DNA from: Colias croceus
Lineage: Eukaryota; Arthropoda; Insecta; Lepidoptera; Pieridae
Direction: 5' to 3'
NCBI RefSeq assembly: GCF_905220415.1
Contig: NC_059537.1
Coordinates: 8,315,622-8,379,621, forward strand
DNA length: 64,000 nt
In this document: positions 27,538 through 37,800 of the stretch, piece after piece
How positions within the stretch are numbered: the stretch's first letter is position 1
Layout: each line of letters begins with the position of its first letter
The notes under the pieces: generated by a model
What the model was told of the DNA's origin: nothing
The model's input: only the letters and a program-made list of their open reading frames with translations
The model's database searches: none
Translations under genes and position numbers: made by a program

Positions 27538-29388
27538 CTATGGTCCTATTACAGTTAAAAATTTAATCAGAATCCTCATCAGAATCCCACAGAAGGCGAA
27601 TCCGCCGTGACCAGTCAGTACTTGTGTGGTGTGGTGTGTGATGTCTATTTTCCCGACTACCTTGTATGCAGCAGCAGCGCTTGGGAAAAAGAGCTTCGTG
27701 ACTCCGGCCGTTCCTCCTACATCGTATCTCCTATCCCATTCGCTGATCGTATCCTGTCTCAAAATACTCTTGACGAATGAAACAGGACACAGATCGTAAT
27801 CCGGTTTCCTCCTCAACCCCAGAGCGGCCTCCTTGGCTAACTCGTCTGCCCGTTCGTTCCCCTTAAGCCCTGCGTGCGCCTTAATCCAAAACAGGGAGAC
27901 CTCCCGCCTCTGCAATGCAGCTTTTCGGAGGGCCGCCCGTGTTTGCATAGCCAGGGGATGAGGGGAACTCAGGGTAACCGCCTGGAGCGCCGATCTGGAG
28001 TCGCTGAGGACACTGACCTTTGCCGCTCTACTCTTGCAGGCTATGTCTACTGCTCTTCTGAGCGCTAGGAGCTCAGCCTGATAGACGGTACAATACGGTG
28101 GCAACGCAAGCTAAATGGCCTTTGTCTCGGCCTCACCTTTCCATACGGAAAGGGCGGCTCCGACTCGACCCTAAATCTTGCTGCCGTCCGTATAGAGTCT
28201 ATAGGGTCTATACTATAGACCCTGTGGACGTGGCTGTTAACCACGTTGGCATAGGTGTCCTCATCTATCAAGCCGAACCCCAGCTCTACCTGCTCTGCCG
28301 GATGTGGGTCCTCAATCGCGGGTGCCATTCGTTCCACCTCCCTGTCCCTCAACACCGCCGGGTGCGACACACCCCTCTTGATCTCATAAAGCCTCGAAGC
28401 TTCGAGTATCCTGAGATCAAGAGGGAGAATCCCAGCCATTAGCATCGCAGAGTTCAGGGAGACAGTCCGATATGCTCTGCAGATCTTCTGGGCAAAACCC
28501 CGTTGAACGGTGTTAAGCCTCTTTTGTACCCCCATCTTTTCCGCTGTGGGTGCCCACGCTGCTGATGCATACAATATAGTTGGTTCTATAACTGCGATAT
28601 ATAGAGTCTTAACTACTTGGGGGTTAAGCCCCCAACTTACTCTAGCTGCTCTTGCTAATAGCTTATAACGGGCGATTGCCTTTTTGCAAACGCTTCCGAC
28701 ATGGGTGTTGAATATCAGGCCGCCATCAATAGTAAGGCCCAGTATCTTAATACTTTCGAAATATTGGATGTCCCCATTACAAGTCGTGGCCTGTCAAATT
28801 TTAATTTTCGTGTCGAGAACAGGGCACATTTCTTGTGTGGCGCGAATTTTAGTTTATTTCTGACACCCTATTCGTCAATTTTCCTCAATGTGCAGTTTGC
28901 CTTCGTCTCTACTTCTAAAGCAGTATCTCCATCAAACACTAGCACAATGTCGTCGGCAAAAGCCTGACAAAACACATCCATCTCCTCTAACATCCATAGC
29001 AGAGGATCCAGCAAGAGGTCCCACAGGAGCGGCCCACCTATGGAACCCTGCACGCACCCCTTGTTGGTCTCTCTACTCACTTCCACACCCGCATACCTAA
29101 CTTTCACACCTCTTCCACTCAGGTAGCTGCTGATCACCCGCCTTACGTTCCCCGGACACCCAACTTTAACCGCACCTGGCTGGCACCTGGCTGGCCACCA
29201 GGCGTTGTCGAAGGCTCCCTCTATGTCCAGAGATACCACAACAGAAATCTTCTTCTCCTCCCTCTTATTTCTGATGTGGCTCACTAGTCTATAGAGGGCG
29301 TCCTCAGTGCTCCTCTGTGGCATGAAGCCATACTGATGGGGGCTTATTTTGGGCAGCAGGTAGAACCTGAGTCGGACGACCAGCATCT
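27538..29388 (-). pseudogene. Decayed R1-clade LINE fragment: reverse transcriptase and RNase H
   Basis: On the minus strand, reading downward from 29388: RT palm with QYGFMPQRSTEDALYRLV, VVVSLDIEGAFDNAWW, GCVQGSIGGPLLWDLLLDPL and the catalytic FADD; then a thumb/connection region (LGLTIDGG, SWGLNPQVVKTLYIAVIEP, YASAAWAPTAEK); then RNase H with E in YQAELLALRRAV, DSRSALQAV and HAGLKGNERADELAKEAA. The pieces lie in three frames (about 28868-29386, 28065-28820, 27538-28104) with stops between them. The 5' end lacks endonuclease and ORF1, and the 3' end is cut soon after LTGHGGF. No target-site duplication was found. This is a dead fragment of an element like the lepidopteran R1/TRAS group. Confidence 0.85.
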
Positions 29389-32300
29389 AATGAAGATGAA
29401 GATGAAGGTTTCGATGTGGTCTATTCTGATGCCTGCCTCGTTTATCTATCAAACTTTCATCTCTTTTAATTTTTTCTAAGGCCGTGTAAATCATTTGCTC
29501 AGTAATAGAAAGAGTGTTTAAAAAAATACCATGCATACTTGCACTCCATAATGAATGTAACTGGAAATCGATTTCTTAATAAAACCCCGAATAAGCCTGT
29601 ACTAGCACTTACTTAAATAATGTAGAAAACTATTTACCTGAATAATATCGTAACAATGTTTACTGTCAAATCATATTGATATTATTTTTCGTAAAGATCT
29701 AAAACCATATTATTCGTTTAAAATACATTTTAATGTTATTTTATGGAATATACGCGTAGTTTTTCATATCTTCGTAAATAAAGATAGAAAAATTCTGAAA
29801 AAAATTTACATGGTGTATTTTAACTTCTAGATGCCGAAAAACGCATAACATGAAAAACCCCGTAATAGGTCATTACCGGATTATTCGCGGGGGACGTCGC
29901 TGTATATTATGTACCTAGATACAGTTTATGCGATTTGCCTAAACAATTTATAAAAAATCCTTCAAATTCGATCTGCATAATTGCACGCCTCATAAGCGAA
30001 GCGTTGAGGTGGGTACTACTGTCACTTCGCGCAAAACATCTGAATTTTCAAACTTAAAATGTCTTTATGTATCATACATTGCACTTGTAAGATAATACAT
30101 ACACACACATATTAAGAAAAAACACTATTTTTAACATTCATGATATTTTTGATGTCATTTTTGTTATTTAAACTAGTTAAAAAACAGTTTAAAAAAGTTC
30201 TGTCTTGGACGTCCGTGTGTCTGTATGTGCGGAGGATTTTCTTGTTAACACGATAGCGACCGAAATACTTTACTAATCGAGTCTTTTTTTTTCTCTTACG
30301 CTTGAGTATGCTCAGGAATAGAACCCTTTCATTTTTCAGGGTCTGATTCGATGTGGTTTAATTGTTATTAAATAAACAAAAAAAATATCGACTTTTTTTT
30401 TTATATTTATAGTGTACTCAAAATTCACCATTATAAACTCGATTCTTTATACTATAAGCCAAGGTTTAAAAAAATAAGTTGGTAGTCAGTCCCTTAAACC
30501 TGCGCAGTTTCACATCTAGGTGGGGCCACAAGAAAAATAGCTCAATTATTACGGTACCGCTTTCTTTACTTTTCCAACTGTTTTGAGACAGTACAAGAGC
30601 ATTGGCACACGAGAACAAGTGTATCTACATACTTATATTATATACACCTTTATAAATAATCAATTTTATTGTAAAGGATGAGATTATGAGGCGTGCACTT
30701 TTGGATTTTCCAAACTTTTTGGATATATGCTGTAAAACTGATACCTTAGTTTAGGATGGTCGATTGTCTAGCGCGTTTGTTCAGCTCCACTGCAAATCAT
30801 TAGCTGGATAGAGATGGCTGCGGCGGACCACACTCTCTGTTTGCATTTGTAATTAATACACTGTTTGCACTTCTGATTTACGATAGCGTTTGTTGTGCTC
30901 CTAATGTGTTAATGGTTTTGAAAATTAACACCATTGTTCTTAGCATGACGTCACACATCGTAATTATTTATCTTCACTCAAACAGTCGTAGGTTATTAAA
31001 ACAAAATGAAATTTCTTGAGTGAGTTTCATTGTTCGCAATCAACATGCCTGAGTGTTATGAACATAATATTGTTCAAAATTTTTTTGCTTTATTGTAATA
31101 TCCCTTTAGGCGGTATTTAAATTACCTTGAATGATGTTTTTTTTTTAATTATAAAAAAGTAAACGCGGAGGAGTTCAGGGTGTGGTTTGACGTTTTGGTT
31201 CCGTGAAAAATTATCTTCCCGCCCTTCGTTCCGTCAGCTTGGCGCGACTCCGTATAGACTAAGGGCGTGGTGTCAGATCGACAGAATTTGCATTTTTAGC
31301 GAAAGTACAAAGACGCACGTCTCGCGCAGACAGATTGTGTTGGAGACGAATGATCCCGCGAACGATGAACGAGTTTCCTCTGTGAAAATTCTTACGAGAT
31401 TTCTCCATAAATTATGCAGATTTGAGAAAATCTAAAACTTTTATGATTTAACATCGATTTCCTTAAATTGTTAGAATACAAAATCTATTTAGAATATTTC
31501 ATATATTTTGTATCTATAATAACAAATAAAAACCAGTTTGTTAAAGAATTGCAAAGAATCTTTCCTTATTGATTTTTGTCCAAAAAATACGGTATGTATT
31601 TTCAAACGTTTGTTCAAGTTTGGGGCTGTAATCATAAACTCATACACGTAGTGAAATTTTAATATTATTGCGTCTCACGTCCTCTAAAAGCAATAAAAAT
31701 CCAGAAGTAAGTTTTGCGTGGAAAGTTTGGCTTTGCTTTAGCGAGGCGAGACGAGTGGAACGCAACCCGCGCTCCAAAGCCCTACAAGGAATAGGCGTGT
31801 GTGGAATGTATAATAAACAGGGAGATTAAAAACTAGAAACCTTGTCAAGTGCAGCGTCACATCACCTCCGACAGCTACTCGATATAGTTAAAGATTATTG
31901 AATCTTAAAAAAGCTCGACTTATGTTCCAAATGCTTGTTCCTTTTTATAGGAAAGTATATATCCTGACTGTTATACAACAGAATAGTTATACTCAAAGTT
32001 ATTTGCAGATTTGTTATTGATCTCGAATCAAAATATGTAACTTAAGCTTTAAATGAGCACACACATAGGTACGCTGTACCCTATTTGTGGATAGATACAT
32101 AGATACAAAATTTTCTATAGACACAAAGTATAAAATATAAGCATTACAACAAAAATTTTACGAAAGCAACAATCAACGTAGTTACTGTGCTATTTCAGTA
32201 CGGTATAAATAAGAGAAATGTGTAAATTGTCATAGTAAGTGTTACTCCTACCTTTCTTTTGGAAAAACGAATGCCATTTTTAGTTTGTAAAACTATTCCA

Positions 32301-32582
32301 GTAAGTGCATGTTACACTGTCCTGATACAAACTCCTGAAGTCAGTTATTTTGAAAGTCAGCTAATATTAGTTTCATCATAGTTTAAGATTTACCTGTATT
32401 TTGAAACTCCTCTATAATCATATGATCATCTCATATATCATATGATCATCATCATCAGTACAGTTGTATTAGATGACACTGTAATATAGCTAACAATAAC
32501 AAAATACAATTTCCATAGGTACTGCTTAACAGATACTGTGCGTTATTTATGATTTTATATTACTTGATAGTTAATACTAACT
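29389..32582. other. Unassigned DNA, no gene seen
   Basis: Homopolymer T and A runs near 30280-30400. A GC-richer segment at 31170-31430 gives an 82-codon plus-strand frame without recognisable domain or ATG support. No exon could be validated. Confidence 0.45.
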
Positions 32583-32593
32583 AGCTTGCTGTC
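32583..32593. repeat. Left target-site duplication of the RTE insertion
   Basis: AGCTTGCTGTC, identical to 32901-32911 on the other side of the RTE fragment. Confidence 0.85.
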
Positions 32594-32900
32594 CTTGGCA
32601 TTACCAAAAGACTGTCCTCCACATGCTTGCGACGTATTTTGGAATTCTTCGGTCATATTGCAAGGAAGAGGGGAGACAACCTGGAGAAAGTCCTTCTAAC
32701 TGGCAAGGTAGAAGGAAAAAGGCCCCGAGGCCGCAGCCCAATGCGCTGGTCAGACCAAATTAAAACGACCGTAGAAACTAGCGTACCTGAAGCTATCCAC
32801 ATCGCAGAAGATCGAGACAAATGGCGTAAAATAGCTAGGAAATCACAACTCCAAAATGATCACGACCCTCAGCAGTGAGGATTTCGACTTAAGGAGGAGG
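32594..32900 (+). mobile_element. 5'-truncated RTE-clade LINE insertion
   Basis: The last ~83 codons of an RTE-type endonuclease-reverse transcriptase are present (ILEFFGHIARKRGDNLEKV, VEGKRPRGRSPMRWSDQI, EDRDKWRKIA) up to TGA near 32876-32878, followed by a very short 3' tail ending GGAGGAGG. Flanking AGCTTGCTGTC occurs at 32583-32593 and 32901-32911, an 11-bp target-site duplication that fixes both ends. Length is 307 bp. It cannot move by itself. Confidence 0.85.
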
Positions 32901-32911
32901 AGCTTGCTGTC
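32901..32911. repeat. Right target-site duplication of the RTE insertion
   Basis: AGCTTGCTGTC directly after the LINE tail; exact copy of 32583-32593. Confidence 0.85.
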
Positions 32912-33440
32912 ATTTAATGCCTACTACCTATAAATATTACAAGCTCGATAGCAGACATATCCAAACAACTCCCGGTAATATTATGAGACTAAAAAATATT
33001 CCAAAAACACTTCCAAGTTAATTGGATCGTTATGAATATGTTCACGAAATAAAATGTGTTTTCATTTACGAGAAGGCAATATAATAAGCATTTTTCAAGC
33101 GAGATGCGATGTCTCAGGTGCTGGCCCGTATCTGAATATTGGAACGAGTGTGATCAGAATTGAGATGCATTTTTATTGTCACCTAGTGCCAATGAAGCTA
33201 TGAAATGTTATTGATTCCATCGACATTCCTCATGAATGCTGTGAAGGTTCGCTTGGTTACTTGAATAAAGACGGAGGTCGAAAGGTGTTTCGTAAATATG
33301 TATCTAGAAGTAATATGAGAAATCAGAAACCTAATAAAATTCAAACAGTAGAAAGGAACAGATTTATAATTTTTATAACAATTTTGTTTAATTAATAATA
33401 AGATAAGAAATAGCGAAATGAGAATTCTAATATTTTATGT

Positions 33441-33484
33441 GAGTGTTCTAATTTCACATTTTCTCCAGTGAAATTAGAACACTC
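33441..33484. other. Perfect 17-bp hairpin
   Basis: GAGTGTTCTAATTTCAC (33441-33457) and its exact complement (33468-33484) are separated by ATTTTCTCCA. No pairing extends beyond the stem, and there is no T-run after it. It could be a small RNA hairpin or a transposon relic. Confidence 0.6.
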
Positions 33485-34699
33485 GGTTACGAACAATTTT
33501 TGTAACTGCACATAGGTATAAAAATTGCTTAGAGTTAATTATTTCGATTATTAATAGTTATATTATTTGCTCGTGCCGTCACGGGAAATGAGAGCCTGTA
33601 TCTTAGGATTCACACGCGACTGAGTTGTGCAGATTGTCACGAAATGTGGCGTCACTAATGTACTTAATGTCGTATGAAAGGGCGTTATTGCTTTATCTGT
33701 GTCGTGTCATTTCATGTGAGCAACTGAATCGTGATCTATTATTAGGATTTTTAAATACATAATATTTGTATTTTGTGTGGAACATTCGTGTAAGTAAATA
33801 ATTTTTCATGATTTCAAATTTCAATCTACTTTTACGTAATAAATTTTTTTATAGCACTAGTACATTAACTACACAATTAATGTTATTATGAAAATTAATA
33901 TCAATACACACTTAAATTAATTAACCTTCACAACACTCATTAATTATATTATGGTCCAAAATACAACGATTCCAATATAAAAAGATAGACATGTACTTGT
34001 ATAAATTGATTTATTACATAAAAAGATTCCAATCATCTCCAAATCGACGGAACAAACGAAATAAGTATCAAGTGAAAAGAAACTAATTTGGAATTTCCTT
34101 CGCAATATGTAAAGATATCATGAGCGGCTTCATCATATTTTAAATGAAAATTGGTAATTTAATTACGTACGCTTTTCATAGTAGTATAATCTTTGACGGC
34201 AGCCCGCGTATGGCAATACATCAATCAGCTGTTGTCAGCGTGACGGGAGGTTCGCAATCAAATAAAATTTAACTCGAAACCGTTAAGCCCTCCCATAAGC
34301 TGTTTATTGCAGTTGCCGCCGTACACTACTATACGGAATACTAATTGCATTATTATCCCGGAATGCATTTGCAAATTGTGCTTGATTAATAATTGACCGT
34401 TGAAGGTGATGCGAAATTTCATGTCCAATTGTGATTTGTGTTACAATTAAAGACAGCTAAAGAGTTATTATTTAGTAATCTGTGCTATTATGATCTTTGC
34501 ATTTTATCTTTACAATAAATGGCTTTGAATATACTTGTTCCATAAATAAATATTTATATAAGTAGTGTTTATTATATAGTGTTTATTCAATATCAAATAA
34601 TCACGCTGCAAAATCATCAGGACCATTGCTATATGAATTTTATTTGATTCATATTTTCACAAATTTTTGTGATAAACTTCGTTTTGTGAAATACATATT

Positions 34700-34862
34700 A
34701 TTTTTCAACTATCGGTCCGCCACGGGTTCGTATGTAAATATAGCAATCAGGAATTACTTATATATATCCAGCGAATAAATATTTTTTTGATCGGTCCAGT
34801 AGTTCCTGAGGTTAGCGCATTCATACAAATAAACGCTTCAGCTTTACATTATTTCTACAGAA
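34700..34862 (-). repeat. Degraded Lep1-like Helitron remnant
   Basis: Minus-strand similarity to the 5' half of the Lep1-like copies (AAGCTGAAGCGTTTATTTGT, GCGCTAACCTCAGGAACTAC, GACCGATCAAAAAA). Neither terminus is intact. Confidence 0.5.
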
Positions 34863-35298
34863 GAATATATTATGGCGTTATATTTAGACTGAGACTTGCA
34901 ATTATGTAAAATTACATTACAATCTAAATAACGACGTGAAGGCGGAACCGTATGTTGGGAAAATTTCGGAAAGTCGCCGCAAGCGAGGATAGCGGACATC
35001 CTTCTAATCATGGACAGCTTCTCTCGTAAACTTACCTAAATTATTGTACACGTGTTTAAAATTTTATCAACCGATATTATAATGAGTAATATTTAATATA
35101 AATTACGTTAAAACCAATCTTATTCCTGAATAATATCAATTGAATGGCAAATAATAATAAGCTAGATAGAATCTGATTGAAACTTTGAGATAAATTGTCA
35201 TAAAGAAATGAAGATAGGATAGATGTTTCTTAAGAAGATAATCATATAAAGGTACAATCTTGGTGTAAGGGAATTCAAATAAAGCCATTTGTACTTGT

Positions 35299-35304
35299 TT
35301 TATT
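35299..35304 (-). promoter_or_regulatory. Candidate polyadenylation signal of the lectin gene
   Basis: AATAAA on the minus strand, about 117 bp past the lectin stop codon. The position is reasonable for a short insect 3' UTR, but the motif is frequent in DNA this AT-rich. Confidence 0.4.
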
Positions 35305-35420
35305 ATGATTTAATACACAATTTCTACATCTGTTAAATATATCCAAGCGCAATTTTCTGGAAACTTCTATCTCGCAAATCTCGTATTTTCACTATCTTAT
35401 TGTAAGTTAGGTAATCTGCT

Positions 35421-35593
35421 TCAACTGGTTGAGTTAAGAAGTTTTTCACACAAGAACATAGCCGGACGGTCACAGTACGTCACTTCAAGAAAACCAGTCC
35501 TGGAGATGGCACCACAGCGCTTATCTGTCGAAGTTTGTAAACTCTCTTTTAGTGGACTCCATGATGCGTATCCAGCTTCTTCAAGAGTTTCAC
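35421..35593 (-). CDS. Lectin exon 5: second half of CTLD2 and stop
   Basis: The acceptor is TTTTAG. The exon encodes residues 254-310, ending in a TGA at 35421-35423. It has GYASW, C280, C294 and FLCEK (C302), which close the domain, but no EPN/QPD-type ligand motif. It is too short to score well as a single open frame and is easily missed without the exon 4 context. Confidence 0.85.
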
Positions 35594-37656
35594 CTAAAAT
35601 TAATTTGCTTTTGTATTGTGATGTTCAGTCAATCGTACGTATTAATTTGAAACAATTTATTTTATTTTATAGGTATATTCATTACTAGCTTCCGCCCACG
35701 ACTTTGTACGTGCATCCCCGTTTTTACCCGTTCCCGCAAGAATTTCGGGAAATTCTTTCTTAGCGGATGCCTACGTCCTATCATCTACCTGCATGCCAAA
35801 TTTCAGCCCGACGTCCAGTGGTTTGGGTTACGTCGATAGATCACTATATCAGTCACCTTTGAGTTTTATATTCATTATTATCAATTACTTTCGAAACGAT
35901 ATCTAGTAGAAAACTAAAACACATCAGACTTTATTACTATACTTCAGTATACCATGATCCTATTTCAGAAATCTCTTCGCCCTTTAATAAGAAAAGAAGT
36001 ATTAAATTAGAAGTTTCAGTATTTTAAGTCAATGCGATTACGTACCAGTTATAGTTCGATATTGATATGGAAACATTAAATCACTGAAACCTATATACAG
36101 TATATTAGGATCCGGAGTGTTACTGTTCAGATGTTCTCCCAGGAAACTGACAAAGACATTAGCTTCTTTCGGCGAGTTCACGATAGCCAAGCGACCTTCT
36201 TCCAATTTGCACGCAAGATATGCATCGTGCCAAGATAACGGTTCTGAATGAAATTTATAGCATTTATTCGTAATGACACCGTGCGGTGAATAACCTGAAA
36301 TATTATATAGATGTTTTATAGAGCAATAAGACTAGCTAATTATATCAAGTGAATAAATAATGATATGTTAAATTGAAATACGTATTTCGTATACGTACGT
36401 ATCTATACTAATATTATAAAGCTGAAGAGTTTGTTTGTTTGTTTAAACGCGCTAATCTCAGGAAGCTAATCTCTGGTCCGATTTGCATTTAATGAATGAA
36501 TCGCATTGAATGCTTTCGGTGTAAGATAGCCTATTTATCGAGGAAGGCTATATACCTTAAGCTAAGACCAACAGGAGCGGAGCCACGCGGGTGAAACCGC
36601 AAAGCGCAGCTAGTATTAGATGAATGAAAAAATATAATATTTAAATTGTGTCATTGAAATACAAAAATAAAAACAGAAAATTTGCGTTATCATTTGCACT
36701 TTATCTCGTTAATATTCTGAATTCGAATAGCTCTACCCTAGATCAGTTTTTATGCAATTGTTAGTGAAAGATAAAATGTAAATGAGTTTACATATCTAAC
36801 TTACCCAAATCAAAACCATCACACGCTTCATTATACTGCGTATCATTTGCTAATATTTTGCAAACGAATGGAAATATACTATCACACGGTCGGTCGTCGA
36901 ACAAACCCTCTCTAGACATGACGACACAGTGCTCCGTGCCATTGAAGTTATCCGGTCGACCTTCTGCCCACAAAAGTTCTAACACTGTGCCGGTTATTGG
37001 CTCGCCTAAAAATATAACTGATTAATCTGGTCACATTTTTAAAGGTCCTTGAAGTATTTATGGAGGCGTTTATGTGATAAAAAATTACATGAGATTTTAT
37101 AGGTAGTGGGCGAAACTAAGAACAAATTTAGATATTAAATATTTTCATGTTAATAATTTTGCATTTTAAACAACAACTTCTAATTAAAATCTATCTAGTA
37201 TAGATATAACTAGTTGATTGCATAAGTGCTTTTAACGATTATTTGTATAACAAACCTTTGACAGTGACATAGTGGCCATCAGCGAATTGGTCATGGATGC
37301 CTATAAAAACAGCTGTATAATATGCTTTCATGTTACTCATTAGCAATTTTAGGTTCTCAATTTCCTCCAAACTAGAAGGAATTAAAAGTGTTGTGCCTTC
37401 TGCTTCACACATTTGTCTTGCTTGATCCCAGTCAGTGGCTAAGTCATGGAGTCGATAAAAAGTCTGAAAGGCATGAGCCCACATGTAATCCATGCGAAAT
37501 TTCTGGGCTAGAATAATAACACATTTATAATAACTATCAAACATTCATTCAAATTTGCGGTCTATAAAGTGAAAAATAAAAATTTGAATATTTCTTACCA
37601 CTTATTTTGATTTTTAAACATATTAGCATGTATAATAAAATCGAAAATAGTAACAT
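35421..37656 (-). CDS. Secreted dual C-type lectin-domain protein (immulectin-like), complete, 5 exons
   Basis: I assembled this gene by eye as join(37599..37656, 37256..37507, 36805..37005, 36046..36294, 35421..35593) on the minus strand: 933 nt, 310 residues plus TGA. Every intron is phase 1 and the reading frame holds across all joins. Residues 1-20 form a signal peptide (MLLFSILLYMLICL core, likely cut after Ala20). CTLD1 spans about 21-165, with C53/C152 and C130/C144 as the two conserved disulfide pairs and GRPDN (119-123) at the sugar/calcium motif. CTLD2 spans about 166-304, with C199/C302, C280/C294 and an extra long-form pair C165/C182. Length and double-domain layout match lepidopteran immulectins, which bind microbial sugars in haemolymph and promote phenoloxidase activation and haemocyte responses. 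CTLD1 has RPD where EPN or QPD is usual, and CTLD2 has no such motif (WSPLKES), so classical calcium-dependent sugar binding is doubtful in CTLD2. N-glycosylation sequons lie at 125, 157 and 307. The frame stays open upstream of Met1 (see findings). Confidence 0.88.
35685..35871 (-). mobile_element. Helitron-like element, third family, in the last lectin intron
   Basis: Reverse-complement relative of 55350-55551, ending CTAG followed by T on the minus strand. Its first ~12 bases are missing, so it is slightly 5'-truncated. It starts within 92 bp of the last lectin exon. Confidence 0.75.
36046..36294 (-). CDS. Lectin exon 4: first half of CTLD2
   Basis: The acceptor is ATTTCAG and the donor G|GTACGT, both phase 1. 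Residues 171-253 hold the second domain's start (CYKFH), the W192..A...C199 helix, the EEGRLAIVNS strand and the YIGFSD strand before the inter-half intron. Confidence 0.87.
36402..36613 (+). mobile_element. Lep1-like non-autonomous Helitron in lectin intron 3
   Basis: It starts TCTATACTAATATTATAAAG and ends GCAGCTAG, with a GC-rich hairpin (GCGG...CCGC) just before the end. It lies between A (36401) and T (36614), the Helitron insertion rule. 212 bp, no coding capacity. The shared internal block is AGCGGAGCCACGCG. Confidence 0.85.
36805..37005 (-). CDS. Lectin exon 3: second half of CTLD1
   Basis: The acceptor is TTTTTAG and the donor G|GTAAGT, both phase 1. Residues 104-170 carry LLWAEGRPDN, the C130/C144 pair around FDD, and the closing PFVCKI. 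The GRPDN site keeps the cis-Pro and Asp-Asn but has Arg in place of Glu or Gln. Confidence 0.88.
37256..37507 (-). CDS. Lectin exon 2: first half of CTLD1
   Basis: The acceptor is TTCTAG at 37508-37513. The donor is a weaker G|GTTTGT. It encodes residues 20-103, including the FRMDY start typical of mature immulectins, the FYRLH/W..A...C..EG core and the FIGIHD strand. It begins and ends in phase 1. Confidence 0.88.
37599..37656 (-). CDS. Lectin exon 1: signal peptide
   Basis: The exon runs from the first in-frame ATG (37654-37656) to a GTAAGA donor after phase 1. It encodes 19 codons of a hydrophobic leader. The splice to the next exon forms Ala20, a good signal-peptidase position. The same frame is open further upstream to an acceptor-like TTTTACAG at about 37801, so the transcribed exon could be longer (37599..37800). 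Confidence 0.75.
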
Positions 37657-37800
37657 AGTAAACGTCAAAGTAATGAAAAATTTACGGTTGGTGAATATTA
37701 TAATTGGAGGAAAATGAAATTGTATTTCCCTTTGCCATTCATTGGTTAGTAACTCAGTTTGCGATTTGATATCATTCCGCAAAACATGCTTTCTGATTAC

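Noticed and set aside
28098..28442. 114-codon plus-strand frame opposite the R1 fragment
   Set aside because: Antisense shadow of the GC-rich reverse transcriptase remnant.
31187..31435. 82-codon frame in a GC-richer patch
   Set aside because: It lacks a proper ATG start, has no recognisable domain and no supporting splice sites.
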